64,000 nucleotides of DNA, from assembly GCA_030789695.1 (NCBI GenBank), contig CM061142.1, positions 284,954,165 to 285,018,164 of the forward strand, read 5' to 3'. Both the position numbers and the translations under genes were made by a program. This document shows positions 45,796-57,260 of this stretch, piece by piece. The notes below the pieces were generated by a model that was not told the origin of the DNA, searched no databases, and saw only the letters and a program-made list of their open reading frames with translations. The stretch comes from Scilla litardierei. Its lineage: Eukaryota > Streptophyta > Magnoliopsida > Asparagales > Asparagaceae. Each line of letters opens with the position of its first letter. Positions within the stretch are counted from its first letter, which is position 1.

Positions 45796-46600
45796 GAGGA
45801 GCTTTGCCCTCACCGACTATCTCCGGCACTCATAAGTCTGGGAGCAATTCCCCCAGCAGACGCGGACGCTGACCGGTCCTAAGCCGAGGAGCTTGGCCCT
45901 CGCCGACCGACCCCAGTGCACATAAGTCTGGGGGCGACTCCCCCAGCAAAGCACGGGCGCCGACCGGTCCTAAGCCGAGGAGCTTTGCCCTCGCCGACCA
46001 ACTCCAGTGCCCATAAGTCTGGGGGCGATTCCCCCAGCAGGCACGGACGCCGACCGGTCCTAAGCCGAAGGGCTTGGCCCTCGCCGACCGAGTCCAGAGC
46101 TCATAAGTCTGGGGGCGACTCCCCCAGCAGGCACGACGCCGACTGGTCCTAAGCCGAGGAGCTTTGCCCTCGCCGACCGACTCCAGCGCTTATAAGTCTG
46201 GGGGCGACTCCCCCAGCAGGCACGACGCCGACTGGTCCTAAGCCGAGGAGCTTTGCCCTCGCCGACCGACTCCAGCGCTCATAAGACTGGGGGCAATTCC
46301 CCCAGCAGGCACGAACGCCGACCGGTCCTAATCCGAGGAGTTTTGCCCTCGCCGACCGACTCCAGCGCTCATAAGACTGGGGGCAATTCCCCCAGCAGGC
46401 ACGAACGCCGACCGGTCCTAATCCGAGGAGCTTTGCCCTCGCCGACCGACTCCAGCGCTCATAAGTCTGGGGGCAGTTTCCCCAGGAGGCACGGACGCCG
46501 ACCGGTCCCAAGTCGAGGAGCTTCGCCCTCGCAGACCGACTCCTGCGCCCCTAAGTCTGGGGAGAATCCCCCCAGCCAAACGCCAGTTTCGTCCATTCCC
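45796..46600. repeat. 90-bp minisatellite with an internal hairpin, about nine copies
   Basis: Units begin GCCGAGGAGCTTTGCCCTCG near 45796, 45885, 45975, 46065, 46155, 46244, 46334, 46424 and 46514. Each contains CATAAGTCTGGGGGCGAC followed by TCCCCCAG, a 7-bp stem (CTGGGGG / CCCCCAG) with a 4-5 base loop, and ends ACGCCGACCGGTCCTAA. Open frames across it simply follow the 90-bp periodicity. Tandem repeats in this part of Tat-clade elements are known and can seed satellites. Confidence 0.9.
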
Positions 46601-46954
46601 AAGCCAAGAACAAGGCAACAACGCCAAGTACACAAAAATTCCAAGTAAGTCGATTTCATTTATAATAGTTAACCCGAGTACAAAAATGCGTCTTATTTAC
46701 AGGGGATAAAGGCGAAGGGAACACCCTACAAACAGTCTACTCGCGACAAATGACAGAGTTCAGATCGACACCGACAAAGCAAAATTGATTGATAAAAGAC
46801 CCAGAGTAGGTGACCCAAGCTAGCGGCCATGCAACCAGCAATTGTTGGCCGCGGGGCTGAAGGAGATGGCGGGGGCCGGGGATACATTTCAAGTAGACTG
46901 GCCCAAAGCGAAGCGGATGCTTAAAAATTTGAGGATAAGGCTGGGAGGGATTGC
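46601..46954. other. Non-coding stretch between minisatellite and antisense gene
   Basis: No supported frame. It probably includes the 3' UTR of the antisense gene. Confidence 0.5.
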
Positions 46955-49000
46955 TTAAGGAGCCCGAGCTCGGGAGGACACATCCTCGGGCACTTCGCCC
47001 TGCTCGGAGCGAGGGGACTCGACTGGCGGAGGGGCTTGCCGGACACGTTCCGCACATTCCCGGAAAGAAGACTGGACGACTTCGACGATCCGGGGGGCGA
47101 TGATGTCTATATACTTACCGAAGGCCCCCCTGAGAACCTCGAAGATCTCCTTCCCCAGGGTCTCGACGACGCCCTTCTCCACCTCCTCCGCCAGCCGCAT
47201 TACCTGACGCCGGTCTGACAGCTCCCTCTGAAGCTCCTCCCTCTCCAGACGGAACGACTCCGCCGCTTCCTCAGCCGACTGATGAGCATCCCCTAGCTTT
47301 CCCTCGAGGTCACCCACTTGCCCCTCCAACGCAGCCACCCGGACGGCGAGGCGCCGAGACTCCATCTGGGCCTCCATCATGGCCACCTCGGCCGCCCCGG
47401 CCCGCTCCTGAGCCCTCATGGAAGACTCCTCCATCTCCCTCAAGCGGACGGCTCGACACTGCAACTCCACAGCGAGCGCTAAACCCTGAAAAGACGAGAC
47501 ATGGGCTAAGAAGAGGATAAAGAGAAAGAGAGGATAGCAAGATAACCGAACCTGTTGGAGGATCCAGACCAAGGAATCTGACATCTTGTCGGCCGGGATA
47601 TTCTTGAGGAGGCTGCGGTCCCGGGGAGGGACGGAGACCTCGGCGACCTGCTGGGCCACTGCTCGGTCAGCAAACATCGAACTCCCAGGGACGACAATCG
47701 AAGCCAAGTCGCTCGCCAACAAGGCCCCGACCCCTGGTGATACGGGCGAAGACGCTGCGAGGGGGGTGGCTGGCAAAGCTATCGAAGGATCCCCGGCGGT
47801 CGCCACGGGAAGCACGGAACCTGCCGGGCCGGAGGGATCCACGTCCTCCTTCCTCTTCTTTCCACCGTGGAGCTCCGAAGGCGCCGGAGGAGAACGCTTC
47901 CGCCTCGCACCATCCTCATCCCCCGGAAGGGGATCGCCAGAAGAAGAGGTGGGAGGCGCGGCCGCCACCTTGCCCACGGCAGGCTCGGCTCGGCGCACCT
48001 CCTCCTCAACGGTCCTCCGAGGCGCCCTTCCAGAGGTACTACCTCGGCTCCGAGCGGCTCCACGACAGATCAGCTCGTCAACGTCACGGACGAATTCGCG
48101 GCCAGCCATCCCTGCAAAGGAGACCGAAATCAGGATGAGTCATAGGGCGATCCGGGGATGAAAAAGCGACCTACCCGGAGACCACAAGACGGCCTTCAGG
48201 AGTAGGTCATCCAGCAAAGACCAAATGGACTTCGTTTCCAAAGGAAGAGCCAACAGAAGCACAGCGGCTGCCCGGTCGGCGTCTGAGAGAACTAACGACG
48301 GGTGAGAATGGACAGAACTGCCCCAGCTTGTCAGAATCTGGGCCTCGCCCAAGAAGACCACGAAGACATAATCCAAGTTCCAATCCCCTGACCAGCGGGG
48401 TAACCCGATCAGGCATTCCCTCCTCGAACGAGCTCGGAGTAGCAGCCATGACCCCGGACCGACCGTCTGGGCCTGGTAAAAGTAGAAGAGAAGGGGGAGA
48501 GTCGGCTCCAGACCACGGGTACAGCAGACCGTCACGAAGCCCGTCAGTACCGCGATCGAACACGGGGTGAACTGACACAGGGACACTGTGAAATGTTCCA
48601 TGACCTGGATGAAGAAGGGATGGAGTGGGAAGCGAAGACCCAGGCGGAACATCTCGATGTAGACGCCGACCTCATTGCTCCTCGGAAGGCAAATCCGCTC
48701 GTCGACAAATGGAACCTGAACCTCATATGGGAAGCAGAGATATCTTTCCCGGATCTCCGCGGCCACCGAAGGAGGGGTCCTCGACGGCGTACGGAGGACA
48801 ACCGGGGGCACATTAAGCCGTACGGCAGCCAACGCCACGTCATCACGGGCGTAGTCTGGAAAAAGTTTCTCCTTCCCCTTATCTTGAAGAGAACGACTCC
48901 CGGCGGGGGAACCAGACTCCCCTAGCCGGGGTTCGCCCCGCCCGGACTCCGGAGGACCCCTCGTCCTCCGGCCAGAACCGCCTATCCTAAGAGCAGCCAT
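46955..49000 (-). CDS. Antisense spliced gene of element F (plant transposase-like / gypsy-type domain plus coiled coil)
   Basis: Three exons: 49000-48175, 48111-47552, 47485-46955. The 63-bp and 66-bp introns have clean GT-AG ends (GTAGGTCG..TTTGCAG; GTTCGG..TTTTCAG). The exons sum to 1917 nt, an exact 639 codons, which supports the model. Residues about 95-235 (ERICLPRSNEVGVYIEMFRLG, FPLHPFFIQVMEHF, WLLLRARSR) match the 'putative gypsy-type transposase' domain common in extra ORFs of Tat-like elements. A low-complexity basic/acidic middle follows (KKRKEDVDPSG), then a long coiled coil (REMEESSMRAQERAG to REELQRELSDRRQ) and an acidic Pro/Ser tail. A TATA-like CATATAAG lies near 49145-49152 on the minus strand. 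Function is unknown. Confidence 0.8.
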
Positions 49001-49144
49001 AGGATGAAAGCGAGAGAGGAATTACCTATTTTCAACTAGTTTGGAGAGAACAAAGAAGCGAAGGCGACGGGGAACTCCGAGTTGCTGAAGGCTCTGAATA
49101 CCGGGAGGAGCGAAGAAGAAGTGGAGATCAACACAACTGGGGAT

Positions 49145-49152
49145 CTTATATG
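49145..49152 (-). promoter_or_regulatory. Possible TATA box of the antisense gene
   Basis: CATATAAG on the minus strand, about 145 bp before the ATG at 49000. The sequence from here to 49617 has no other coding signal and ends in the purine-rich start of the 3' LTR. Confidence 0.4.
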
Positions 49153-49617
49153 CCAGGGGAGAATTCGAAGCGCCTGACAAGAATGCGTGGCGAGGCTCGA
49201 AGAGTCGGCGGCGTTCCGAAATTGGCGCCAGTTGAAGACCAATCGATCCGCCTCATCATGACCTGCATTTATGGCCTCGACTCGATTAAAGCGCCGCTCA
49301 GAATCCCAGGAGACATAACGGGTGATCTGAGCGAACCGAGGCTGATCGACCCCACCAATGGCGGCTCACGAACCCTTCGGCTTCTCGAACTTAAGGCGAC
49401 TCCGCGAGCGGCGGGGATAAGCTTGCCACTACACGTGGCAGCATCTGAAGGCCGATGGCGCTCCGGAGCCCGCGCCTTAAAAACATCGAACGGGCTAACT
49501 CATGATGACGACTAATAAATGAGTCGGCATCGACTGGAGAGCCTGTCAAAATCGGCAGAGGTCACATCGGCCGAGCCGAACCGGCCGAGGCCGATCAACC
49601 CGACCGATGGGGGCAAT

Positions 49618-50562
49618 TGTTACGCCTATTTGACCGAGACCCATAAAGCTCGAGCCCAAGAGCCCACCTGCATCCTGAAAGCCCATTCGACAAAGGCCCT
49701 ACAAGGGACCTTCTCGAAACGTCGATCCGACCCGCCCCCCATAACCCGGTGGTCGTTCGCCCACTCCTGCGAAAACCGCTCCCCCGGACACGCGACCACT
49801 AAATGGCGATAATGGGGAGGTGCTGGCATGGCGGAGAGGGCGGCGGCAAGGGGGGACGGATGGGGCACGATCGATGGCGGGCATGGGACATGGGCCAGAG
49901 CCAATCATGCTGGGAGCTCTACAAAAGGGTCAGGAAGACGACGAAGAAAGGGACCGCATCTGAGGTAACAAAACCTAAGGTACTCCATCAACGACCTCGT
50001 TCCCCCAATTCATCTCCTTCCTCCCCCGCTCGCGCCGAGAGACGCCGTCACGATCTCCTCACGAGTCAGACCGTCTCTGCCGGGCCTCCTTTCTCAGATC
50101 TCTATCTGACTTAGGCATCGGAGGGGATTTGGCCGGAACCAAGGTTCGACCCCCTGACGAGCGTTCTCGTCTACGCAGGTGGACAACCGACCAGCGGGCC
50201 GAGGCTACCCCTCGTCCCTCTCCGGCCACTCGATCAACCGGACAGTGAGGCTTCCCCTCACCCTCAGCCTTCCGTGGCCGAGCACGCCCTGCCGAGGCCG
50301 AGCGTCCTAATCGGGTCTGAGACTCACCCTCGCCACCCGACGGCCGTGCATCTACCCGAGCGACTGAGGCTACCCCTCGTCCCCCTCCCAGCCGAGGCCG
50401 AGCACGTCTGTCCGAGGCCGAGCGTCTCAACCAGGGCCGAGGCTTCCCCTCGCCCCTTCTGCACCGATTCGAAGCCCCCGAGGGACCCAAAGCGGGCCCC
50501 TTGACCACGTTGACCGGGTTCTCCACGGTCAACGCATTGTAGTGAGAAAACACTCTGAAACA
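49618..50562 (+). repeat. 3' LTR of element F (945 bp)
   Basis: Partner of 42923-43868, with about 13 differences by eye and one length change in a C-run. Confidence 0.92.
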
Positions 50563-51004
50563 GTATTGTCTCAAGGTATCCAGGTATTTTTCTTTGTTCT
50601 TTGATTCTCATCCTTGGAGCCTGGTGGTCTGCCACTTTTCTGTTGAGGAGCAACCACTTCTGTTGCTAGTGGATTGCATCCATTCTCGGGGATGTCAATC
50701 CTAGCTGGAGTATTTGTAGCAGGGATGTGTGATCTGACAATCTTCTAGTTCTCAGTAAATGAGTCTGGTAATTGGTGAACATGGTTCTGAATGTGGAGGA
50801 TCTTCAGGATCTCATCTTCACATTGTTTTGTTACCGGATCATAGTGTGTTAAACTTTTTTGTATCCAACGTTATAATTTGCTTTGCGCCAGATTTTCCAA
50901 TATCTGGGCCCATTTTGGGAAAACTCGTCTCATCACAATCTTCAATATGTGCCTTAAATACATCCTCCGTTTGGGATTCTAGGTATCTTTAAATTGAGGG
51001 TGAA
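50563..51004 (-). pseudogene. Element G: pol linker upstream of RT (piece 3)
   Basis: The minus strand still shows a KSGRPPGSKDENQRTKK-like stretch, the basic linker found between integrase and RT in many plant Copia elements. It continues the frame order of 42922-41653. It is cut by F on the left and by the LTR at 51005 on the right. Confidence 0.65.
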
Positions 51005-51492
51005 TGTTGGGAGATGTATGCCCTCAGATCATTTGTAGCTAATGCAAATGATATTTTAAGCATAGATATGGGACTTTTGAATTTGATGCAAAAGGAGTTA
51101 AATGTGTCTTAAATTGTTTCAGACCATATTTAATAAAATAAACGCATTGAAAAGGTTACCTGGATGACGGGATCATCCCTCTCTAAACGCGGGTTCAAAC
51201 CGCGTCAAAAACGGAGTCCAAATGCACAATTTAGAGCCAAAACAAGTCAGCCCAAACCGTTGGGCTGAACCCGGCGAAAATAGAGGCCCACCAAGCCCGA
51301 ATTTTCTGGTTAGGGTTTTTGAAACCCAGGATTTTTTTACGACTGGATTTTCCATCTTTGAATGGTTTTTGGCTAACTTTGAACGACGTTTGAGTGGTCA
51401 AACGACGTCAGATTGACTCACCGTTTTTTTACGCTTTCACCGTTCAACCCTCTTCGATTTGATAGGTTGTATCAAGATTGAAGCTGAACGGT
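51005..51492 (+). repeat. Element H: 5' part of a Copia-type LTR, cut by the Athila array
   Basis: It starts TGTTGGGAGATGTATGCCC after GTGAA. The run GGGTTCAAACCGCGTC, TTTTTGAAACCC, TCAAACGACG parallels the 2311-bp solo LTR at 8717-11027, so it is the same family in opposite orientation. Its right part is beyond the nested Athila elements. Confidence 0.65.
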
Positions 51493-52892
51493 AGACGTGC
51501 GTTTATATTTCATATATTTACGCGTGTTTTCTTCCATGTTTTTCCGTATTTACCACCGTCTTTTATTCGTTTTCTCGTGTTTTCTCGTGTTTTCTTGTTT
51601 TCTTTCACTTTTCCGTATTTTCCGTGTTTTGCAGGAGTTTGCTGGCATTTGGGACGCAAAACGATGATATCATGTGTCCCCGGAGCAACGGGAGGAGTCA
51701 CGCGTGATCCAGGGGGTCAAACGACGAAGATTACATCTTTCAGCCCCTCACCCGGTCGGTTGGTCATCTCCAACCGATCGGGGATGCACGCGTGCACCAC
51801 CCAGACGCAGCTTGGAGCCCCCGAGAAGTCACCCGGTCGGTTCAGTGACCGGGTCAAAAGCTCAAAGTCTCTGGAAATTCGAAGCCGATTACCAACCGAT
51901 CGGGTGACCTTGTCAACCGATCTGGTGATGTCGTTTTCTATAAATAGAACCCTCGGTTTCCCAGATTCGGGAGTTGGTTATTTTTTACTGTTTTCTTCAT
52001 TTTGTGACGGCTGTAATTTTCCTGTTTTTGTAAGTTTTTGGATCTTTGTAAAACTTTAGTATTATCTTAAATGCTCTACTACCTTTGCATTCCTATCGTC
52101 TGATTATGATTTCAACGGTCTATTTTCATTTAGATCGTTTTTTAATGAATATTGGTGAGTAGTTCCCAAATCTGGGATTTTGGCAGAAACCCCTTCGGGG
52201 CTCTTCCTGATGCGTCCATAGGGTTAGGAAATCGTTAGGGATTAGGAATCTAACGGTTACACGAGGTGTTTTATTGTCATCGGCGGGAAAAATACCGCCT
52301 TTGACCGTTGGGCCAAGGGGGAATAAACTTGGCGGTTGACTCCCTAGCCATAGCTCACGCCCTTAGCGTAGACGCCGAATCCTAGCGCGCGGGAGCGGCA
52401 GGATGAGACGTTGGGAGTTATCGTTGCGAGCTTAGTGCTCCCGGAATCGATCAGTGTTAATGGACACGGGAGTGCCCACTGATCGAACCCGGGAAGTCCG
52501 GTGTATCATCCTGGGCACCGACCGGAATATCGGGCCCATGGGATGCCAGTACCACTTTCAGAGGCAACGTCTCACCATTAGACTCTAATTCCGATCGCCA
52601 TCCTACCCGTAGGCCGTATCGGCGAGAGTCGCTCGTTGGAGTGGAAACCAAAGTCCCGGGTTTATTTTCATATTGTTCATACCTTGCATTCCTTTACCGT
52701 GACAACCCATCAACCGATCTGGGCTAGCTCGCCCACGGGGTGATTTCGGTCCTCCTTGACACAAGCACATCCTAGCCTCCCTGTGTTCGACCCGCAAGCC
52801 ACACTACAACACCGTGCGCATGCGGTTACAAATATCTAAACCCTCACGCTGGTCTCCCAGCCATTTGCGGCTCGCAAACCGGGGGCACGTCA
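51493..52892 (+). repeat. Left Athila LTR (1400 bp)
   Basis: It matches 60593-62202 except for a net loss of about 210 bp from the motif array. The first base is A where the middle LTR has the expected T (TGACGTGCG). TATA box TATAAATA at 51939-51946. It ends GGGGGCACGTCA. Confidence 0.88.
51733..51935. promoter_or_regulatory. CCGATCGG-type inverted motif array in U3 of left Athila LTR
   Basis: Repeated CCGGTCGGTT, AACCGATCGGG, ACCCGGTCGG and AACCGATC words, directly upstream of the TATA box at 51939. This copy is the short version. Confidence 0.75.
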
Positions 52893-52898
52893 AGTTTA

Positions 52899-52916
52899 TG
52901 GCGTCGTTGCCGGGGA
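52899..52916 (+). other. Primer binding site of Athila unit 1
   Basis: TGGCGTCGTTGCCGGGGA, one change from the tRNA-Asp-complementary site seen intact at 62209-62226. Confidence 0.8.
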
Positions 52917-53179
52917 GGCAACGTGCTTGTTATTTTAGGATCTCTTGAACCCTAGTGTCTAGCTCTTGTCCATACCTCACGATAATTTTCGCACTCTACA
53001 CTTTTCAATTTCACTTGGACATACTGTAGATAGTAATTGTATAGTGCTAATTGACTGAATCGCCGTGCTTCCATCGCTACTTTCGGTTCCCGTTTATGCA
53101 ACCCGTGCTTTTGACGTGTTTGCCACTTGTGCAGTTCTCTCTCTCCCCTTTCGTATAGGATCCTGGCCCCACGACGAGG
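52917..53179 (+). other. Leader of Athila unit 1
   Basis: Short untranslated stretch. In a complete Athila element gag would begin about here, but no capsid or zinc-knuckle sequence is present. Confidence 0.6.
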
Positions 53180-56100
53180 ATGCTGCATGCAGTTTCAGGA
53201 GACATCTGTGATCACTCTCACCATATCCGCTGTTTGGCACGGAGCTTAGCGGAATCCCTGAATACTTCGAATATACTATCCCTCCTGTCTGCCGCCGTGG
53301 AAAATCATAGGAGATATCGAGATACGCAGGAGCACCTTGCCACGGAAACTCTCTTTCCTCATGGTGAAGTGGCGTATATCGACAATCCTGGTCCCGAATT
53401 TAGTGAAGAAGAGTTGTCCGCGGAGTTTTGTCAGGAGAACCATCCGGCTGAGTCTGTAGGCTACGCTGGACAGGAACCAATCTATTCCTTGCAGACTTCT
53501 ATTGAGCGTCCCCGATCTTTGGATGATGAGGAAGCTAGAAACAGTTGTGGGGAACCATCGACAATTGAAACCTGTTTTCACTTAGAAGCCTTCTTCCCGG
53601 ACAATTATTATGAGCTTGAAAGAGACCCGGTGCCTTCCTCGATCGTTCACAATATACCTTGCAAAACTTTGCCATGCGGAACCGTGGCCGAGGATGAGGT
53701 TCAGGATCCTGGCTTCCGAGAAATCCACGAAGAACTCCTTTCCCTTGAGGATGCTCAGCTTGAGAAGTATGCGTCGGGGCCTCATGAAGTTGAGATGAAA
53801 GAATTACCGCCGGGGCTAAAATATGAATATTTGGGGGCTGGCTCGACCCTTCCGGTCATAGTCAACTCTTCACTGCCCGAAGACCAAATGACCAAACTTC
53901 TTGGTGTTTTAAAAAGGTTTAAAGGAGTTTTCGGATATGCAATTGAGGATTTAAAAGGGGTTATCTTAGGCCTCTGCTCACACAGAATTCTGCTTGAAGA
54001 TGAGCAAGCCTCATCGATTGAGCCACAACGGAGGCTAAATCCCATAATGATGGAGGTTGTAAAAAAGGAGATTGTTAGGCTTCTACATGTCGGTATTATA
54101 TACCCTATCTCCGATAGTCGCTGGATTAGCCCGGTGCACGTCGTACCCAAGAAATGTGGAATGACGGTGGTTCGCAACGAGAAGAACGAGCTAATACCAA
54201 CGAGGACCGTCACGGGGTACAGGATGTGCATTGACTATAGAAAGCTGAACAAAGCAACGAGGAAGGATCATTACCCTCTCCCCTTTATTGACCAGATGCT
54301 CGAGAGACTGGCGAAGCATAATTATTTCTGTTTCATGGACGGGTATTCAGGATTTCTTCAGATCCCTATTCATAACGATGACCAGGAGAAGACGACTTTC
54401 ACTTGCCCATTCGGGACATATGCCTATAGAAGAATGCCGTTCGGACTTTGTAACGCCCCTGCTACATTCCAAAGACTCATGTCCGCTATCTTCTCCGACT
54501 ACTCCCAGTACATCATGGAGGTTTTCATGGACGATTTCTCCGTCTATGGAACTAAGTTTGACTCGTGCCTCAGCAATCTAACTAAAGTCCTGGAGAGATG
54601 TCAAGAAAAGGGATTAGTCCTAAACTGGGAGAAGTGCCACTTCATGGTCCAAGAAGGAGTTGTGTTGGGGCACGTCATCTCTTCGAGGGGAATCGAGGTT
54701 GATAAGGCTAAAGTTGAGGTGATTGAAAAGCTTCCACCACCGCTCAATCTTCGTGGCGTCCGTGGTTTCCTAGGACATGCGGGATTTTATCGCCGCTTCA
54801 TAAAAGACTTCTCGAAGATTTCCAGGCCGCTGACCCAACTCCTCGTGAAGGACGTGCCTTTCGTCTTCAGCGAGGAGTGTATGGAGGCCTTCCGCACTTT
54901 GAAGCTAGCTTTGATTTCCGCTCCCATAATACAGCCACCGGACTGGAATCTACCCTTTGAGCTAATGTGTGACGCTAGTGATTATGCGGTTGGTGCCGTC
55001 TTGGGGCAGAGGAAGGATAAAAATCTTCATGGCATATATTATACGAGCAAAACCCTTGATGCCGCCCAAAGAAATTATACTACCACGGAAAAGGAATTGC
55101 TAGCGGTCATCTACGCCATGGATAAGTTTCGACAATATCTCGTTGGTGCCAAGGTGATCATGCACACTGATCACGCGGCTCTTAAATACCTATTGAGCAA
55201 GAAAGAAGCTAAGCCGCGGCTCATTAGATGGATTCTCCTCCTCCAGGAATTCGACCTGGAAATCAGAGACAAGAAGGGGGCGGAGAATGTTGTTGCCGAT
55301 CACCTTTCCAGGATGCCTACCCTCGATTTAAATGCTACGCCGATCGACGATTCACTCCCTGACGAGCATCTTTTCTCTGTCTCTTCCTCCTGGACCCCCT
55401 GGTACGCTGACATCGCAAATTATCTGGCTTGTGCCATTGTCCCCCACAATGTGAGCTTTCAGCAGAAGAAGAAATTTTTCCATGAGGTCCATAGATTTTA
55501 TTGGGATGACCCCCACCTATATAAAACCTGCAATGATGGGGTGATACGAAGATGCATGCCTGAAACTGAGGCGACCTCCATCATTTCCCACTGCCACGGG
55601 CAGCAATGTGGAGGGCACGCGAGCACCTACAAGACCACCGCAAAAATTCTCCAAAGCGGATTCTACTGGCCTACACTCTTCAAGGACACACATGCTTATG
55701 TCCAAGACTGCGATAAATGCCAAAGAGCGGGGAATATCTCCAAAAGGAATGAGATGCCTCAACACTACATCCTGGAGGTAGAAATCTTCGATGTATGGGG
55801 AGTGGACTTCATGGGACCGTTCCCTTCCTCCTCAGGGAACCAGTATATCTTGGTGGCTGTGGACTACATGTCAAAATGGGTTGAAGCGATGGCCAGTCCA
55901 ACCAATGATTCCAGAGTGGTGGCCAAGTTCTTCAAAAGCAACATCTTCCCGCGGTTCGGTGTACTTCGTGTCCTGATCAGTGACGGTGGAGCCACTTTAT
56001 AGAAAAGAAATTCGAGGCCCTCTTAAAAAGATACGGGGTACAACACCGGGTGGGGTGTGCCTACCACCCGCAGACCAGCGGTCAGGCGGAAGTCTCTAAC

Positions 56101-56703
56101 CGGGAGATTAAAAGCATACTAGAAAAGACGGTGGCCAATTCTAGAAAGGACTGGTCATCAAAGCTTCCTGACGCACTTTGGGCCTACAGGACGGCATTTA
56201 AAACTCCGATCGGCACGACTCCCTACCGGCTTGTCTATGGGAAAGCCTGTCATCTTCCGGTGGAATTGGAGCATAGAGCATTTTGGGCAATTAAGAATCT
56301 GAACTTCGATGCCAAGGAGGTAGGGGGGCACCGACAATTACAACTCAACGAGCTCGACGAAATCCGGCTCAATGGCTATGAGAACGCCAAGATCTACAAG
56401 GAGAAGCTGAAGCGGTGGCACGATAAGCGAGTTTTGAAGAGGGAATTCAGGGAAGGGGACTTAGTTCTCCTATTCAACTCAAAGCTGAAGCTCTTTCCTG
56501 GAAAACTCAAGTCAAGGTGGTCGGGACCGTTCCGTGTCACCAAGGTTTTCCCGCATGGGGCTATTGAGATAATGGGAAGGGATGAGCCGTTTAAAGTCAA
56601 CGGACAGCGTCTGAAGCACTATGCGGTTGGAGAACCAGAATTCTCCCCGGTCGGGCCCCCAACGAGTGACAACTCTTCCTCTAACCCTCCGGATCCTAAT
56701 TGA
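53180..56703 (+). pseudogene. pol: Athila unit 1 pol without gag and protease (one frameshift)
   Basis: The start at 53180 gives an N-terminal stretch of about 230 residues (acidic, without CCHC or DTGA/DSGA motifs) that I do not recognise. RT follows from about residue 270, with [47 protein letters not shown] and catalytic FMDD at about residue 449. RNase H ([40 protein letters not shown]) and the integrase zinc region ([13 protein letters not shown] to CDKCQRAGN) and core ([19 protein letters not shown]) follow. One base is missing near 55988, giving a stop at 56002. The rest of integrase runs 56011-56703 ([16 protein letters not shown], tail to [10 protein letters not shown]). Confidence 0.88.
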
Positions 56704-56879
56704 CCACCGCTAGAGGCGTCAAGCAAACGACGTTAAACAAAAGCGCTTCATGGGAGGCAACCCATGCTCTTAAAATCTCTATCTCCAATCTTCGGAATTA
56801 TTTCTAACTTTATTTTGTCTACTTCTGATAAATAAATCCAGCCGCAAAAATTTCCGTTGAGGACTGATGCCATGTGTTC
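56704..56879 (+). other. Spacer after Athila pol
   Basis: No coding signal. It contains TAAACAAAAGCGCTTCATGGGAGG, a type of sequence common after pol in Athila elements, and leads into the motif array. Confidence 0.5.
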
Positions 56880-57260
56880 ATTTTTTGCAGGAAACAAGAC
56901 CCCAACCGATCAGGCGAGAACTCACCCGATCGGTTTGGACGTATCAGCTAAATGGCAGAGTCAGTTTCCTAACGAACCGACCGGGTGGCATTAGCAGTGA
57001 CCGGGTCACTGACCGTGTGGGTAGTGCTGAACTTTCGGGAAATTTGGAAATCGCATCAACCGATCGGTTGAGTAATATCGTGATCGGGTGAGGGGCCGGG
57101 TGAAATATCACATGTTCTCGGGAAAGATTTGGGAAGCGGTCAACCGATCGGGTGACTATTCACTCGATCGGTTCACCTGTAGCTGTTGGCCGACAGGAAA
57201 CTTTCAAAAATTCGTCCACCCGATCGGGTGAGTACTCACCCGATCGGTTCAGTTTCGCCC
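56880..57260. promoter_or_regulatory. Internal CCGATCGG-type array upstream of the ATHILA-like ORF
   Basis: At least ten words of the type ACCGATCGG or its complement (CACCCGATCGGTT, AACCGATCGGGTGA). A segment GATCGGTTCACCTGTAGCTG at about 57165 is nearly the same as GATCGGTTCACCTATAGCTG in the middle LTR (61016), so this region is related to U3. A TATA-like CTACAAATACC follows at about 57259-57270. Confidence 0.75.

Larger units (their letters stand above)
42923..50562 (+). mobile_element. Element F: non-autonomous Tat-like Ty3/Gypsy element with antisense gene
   Basis: LTRs are 42923-43868 and 49618-50562 (TGTTACGCC to CTCTGAAACA), about 98.6 percent identical by eye. Perfect duplications GTATT lie at 42918-42922 and 50563-50567. 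A primer binding site of the type usual in the Tat clade lies at 43871-43888, and a purine-rich end GATGGGGGCAAT precedes the 3' LTR. Internally there is gag only, a 90-bp minisatellite and a spliced antisense gene. No protease, RT or integrase is present, so it must borrow enzymes from a related element. Confidence 0.92.

Noticed and set aside
45796..46600. CRISPR-like regular repeats
   Set aside because: The 90-bp periodicity is a head-to-tail minisatellite with no unique spacers, inside a plant retrotransposon.
46149..46648. Repeat-containing proteins on both strands over the minisatellite
   Set aside because: Open frames arise because the unit is close to a multiple of three and GC-rich; they start and stop with the array and have no family resemblance.
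48140..49000. Two separate antisense genes in element F (48140-49000 and 46955-48109)
   Set aside because: The GT-AG junctions at 48174/48112 and 47551/47486 join the pieces into one exact frame of 639 codons, which is a better explanation.
51005..51492. Right LTR of element G
   Set aside because: The flank 50563-51004 is coding sequence of G in the middle of pol, and the LTR matches the large solo LTR family at 8717-11027, not the 292-bp LTR of G.
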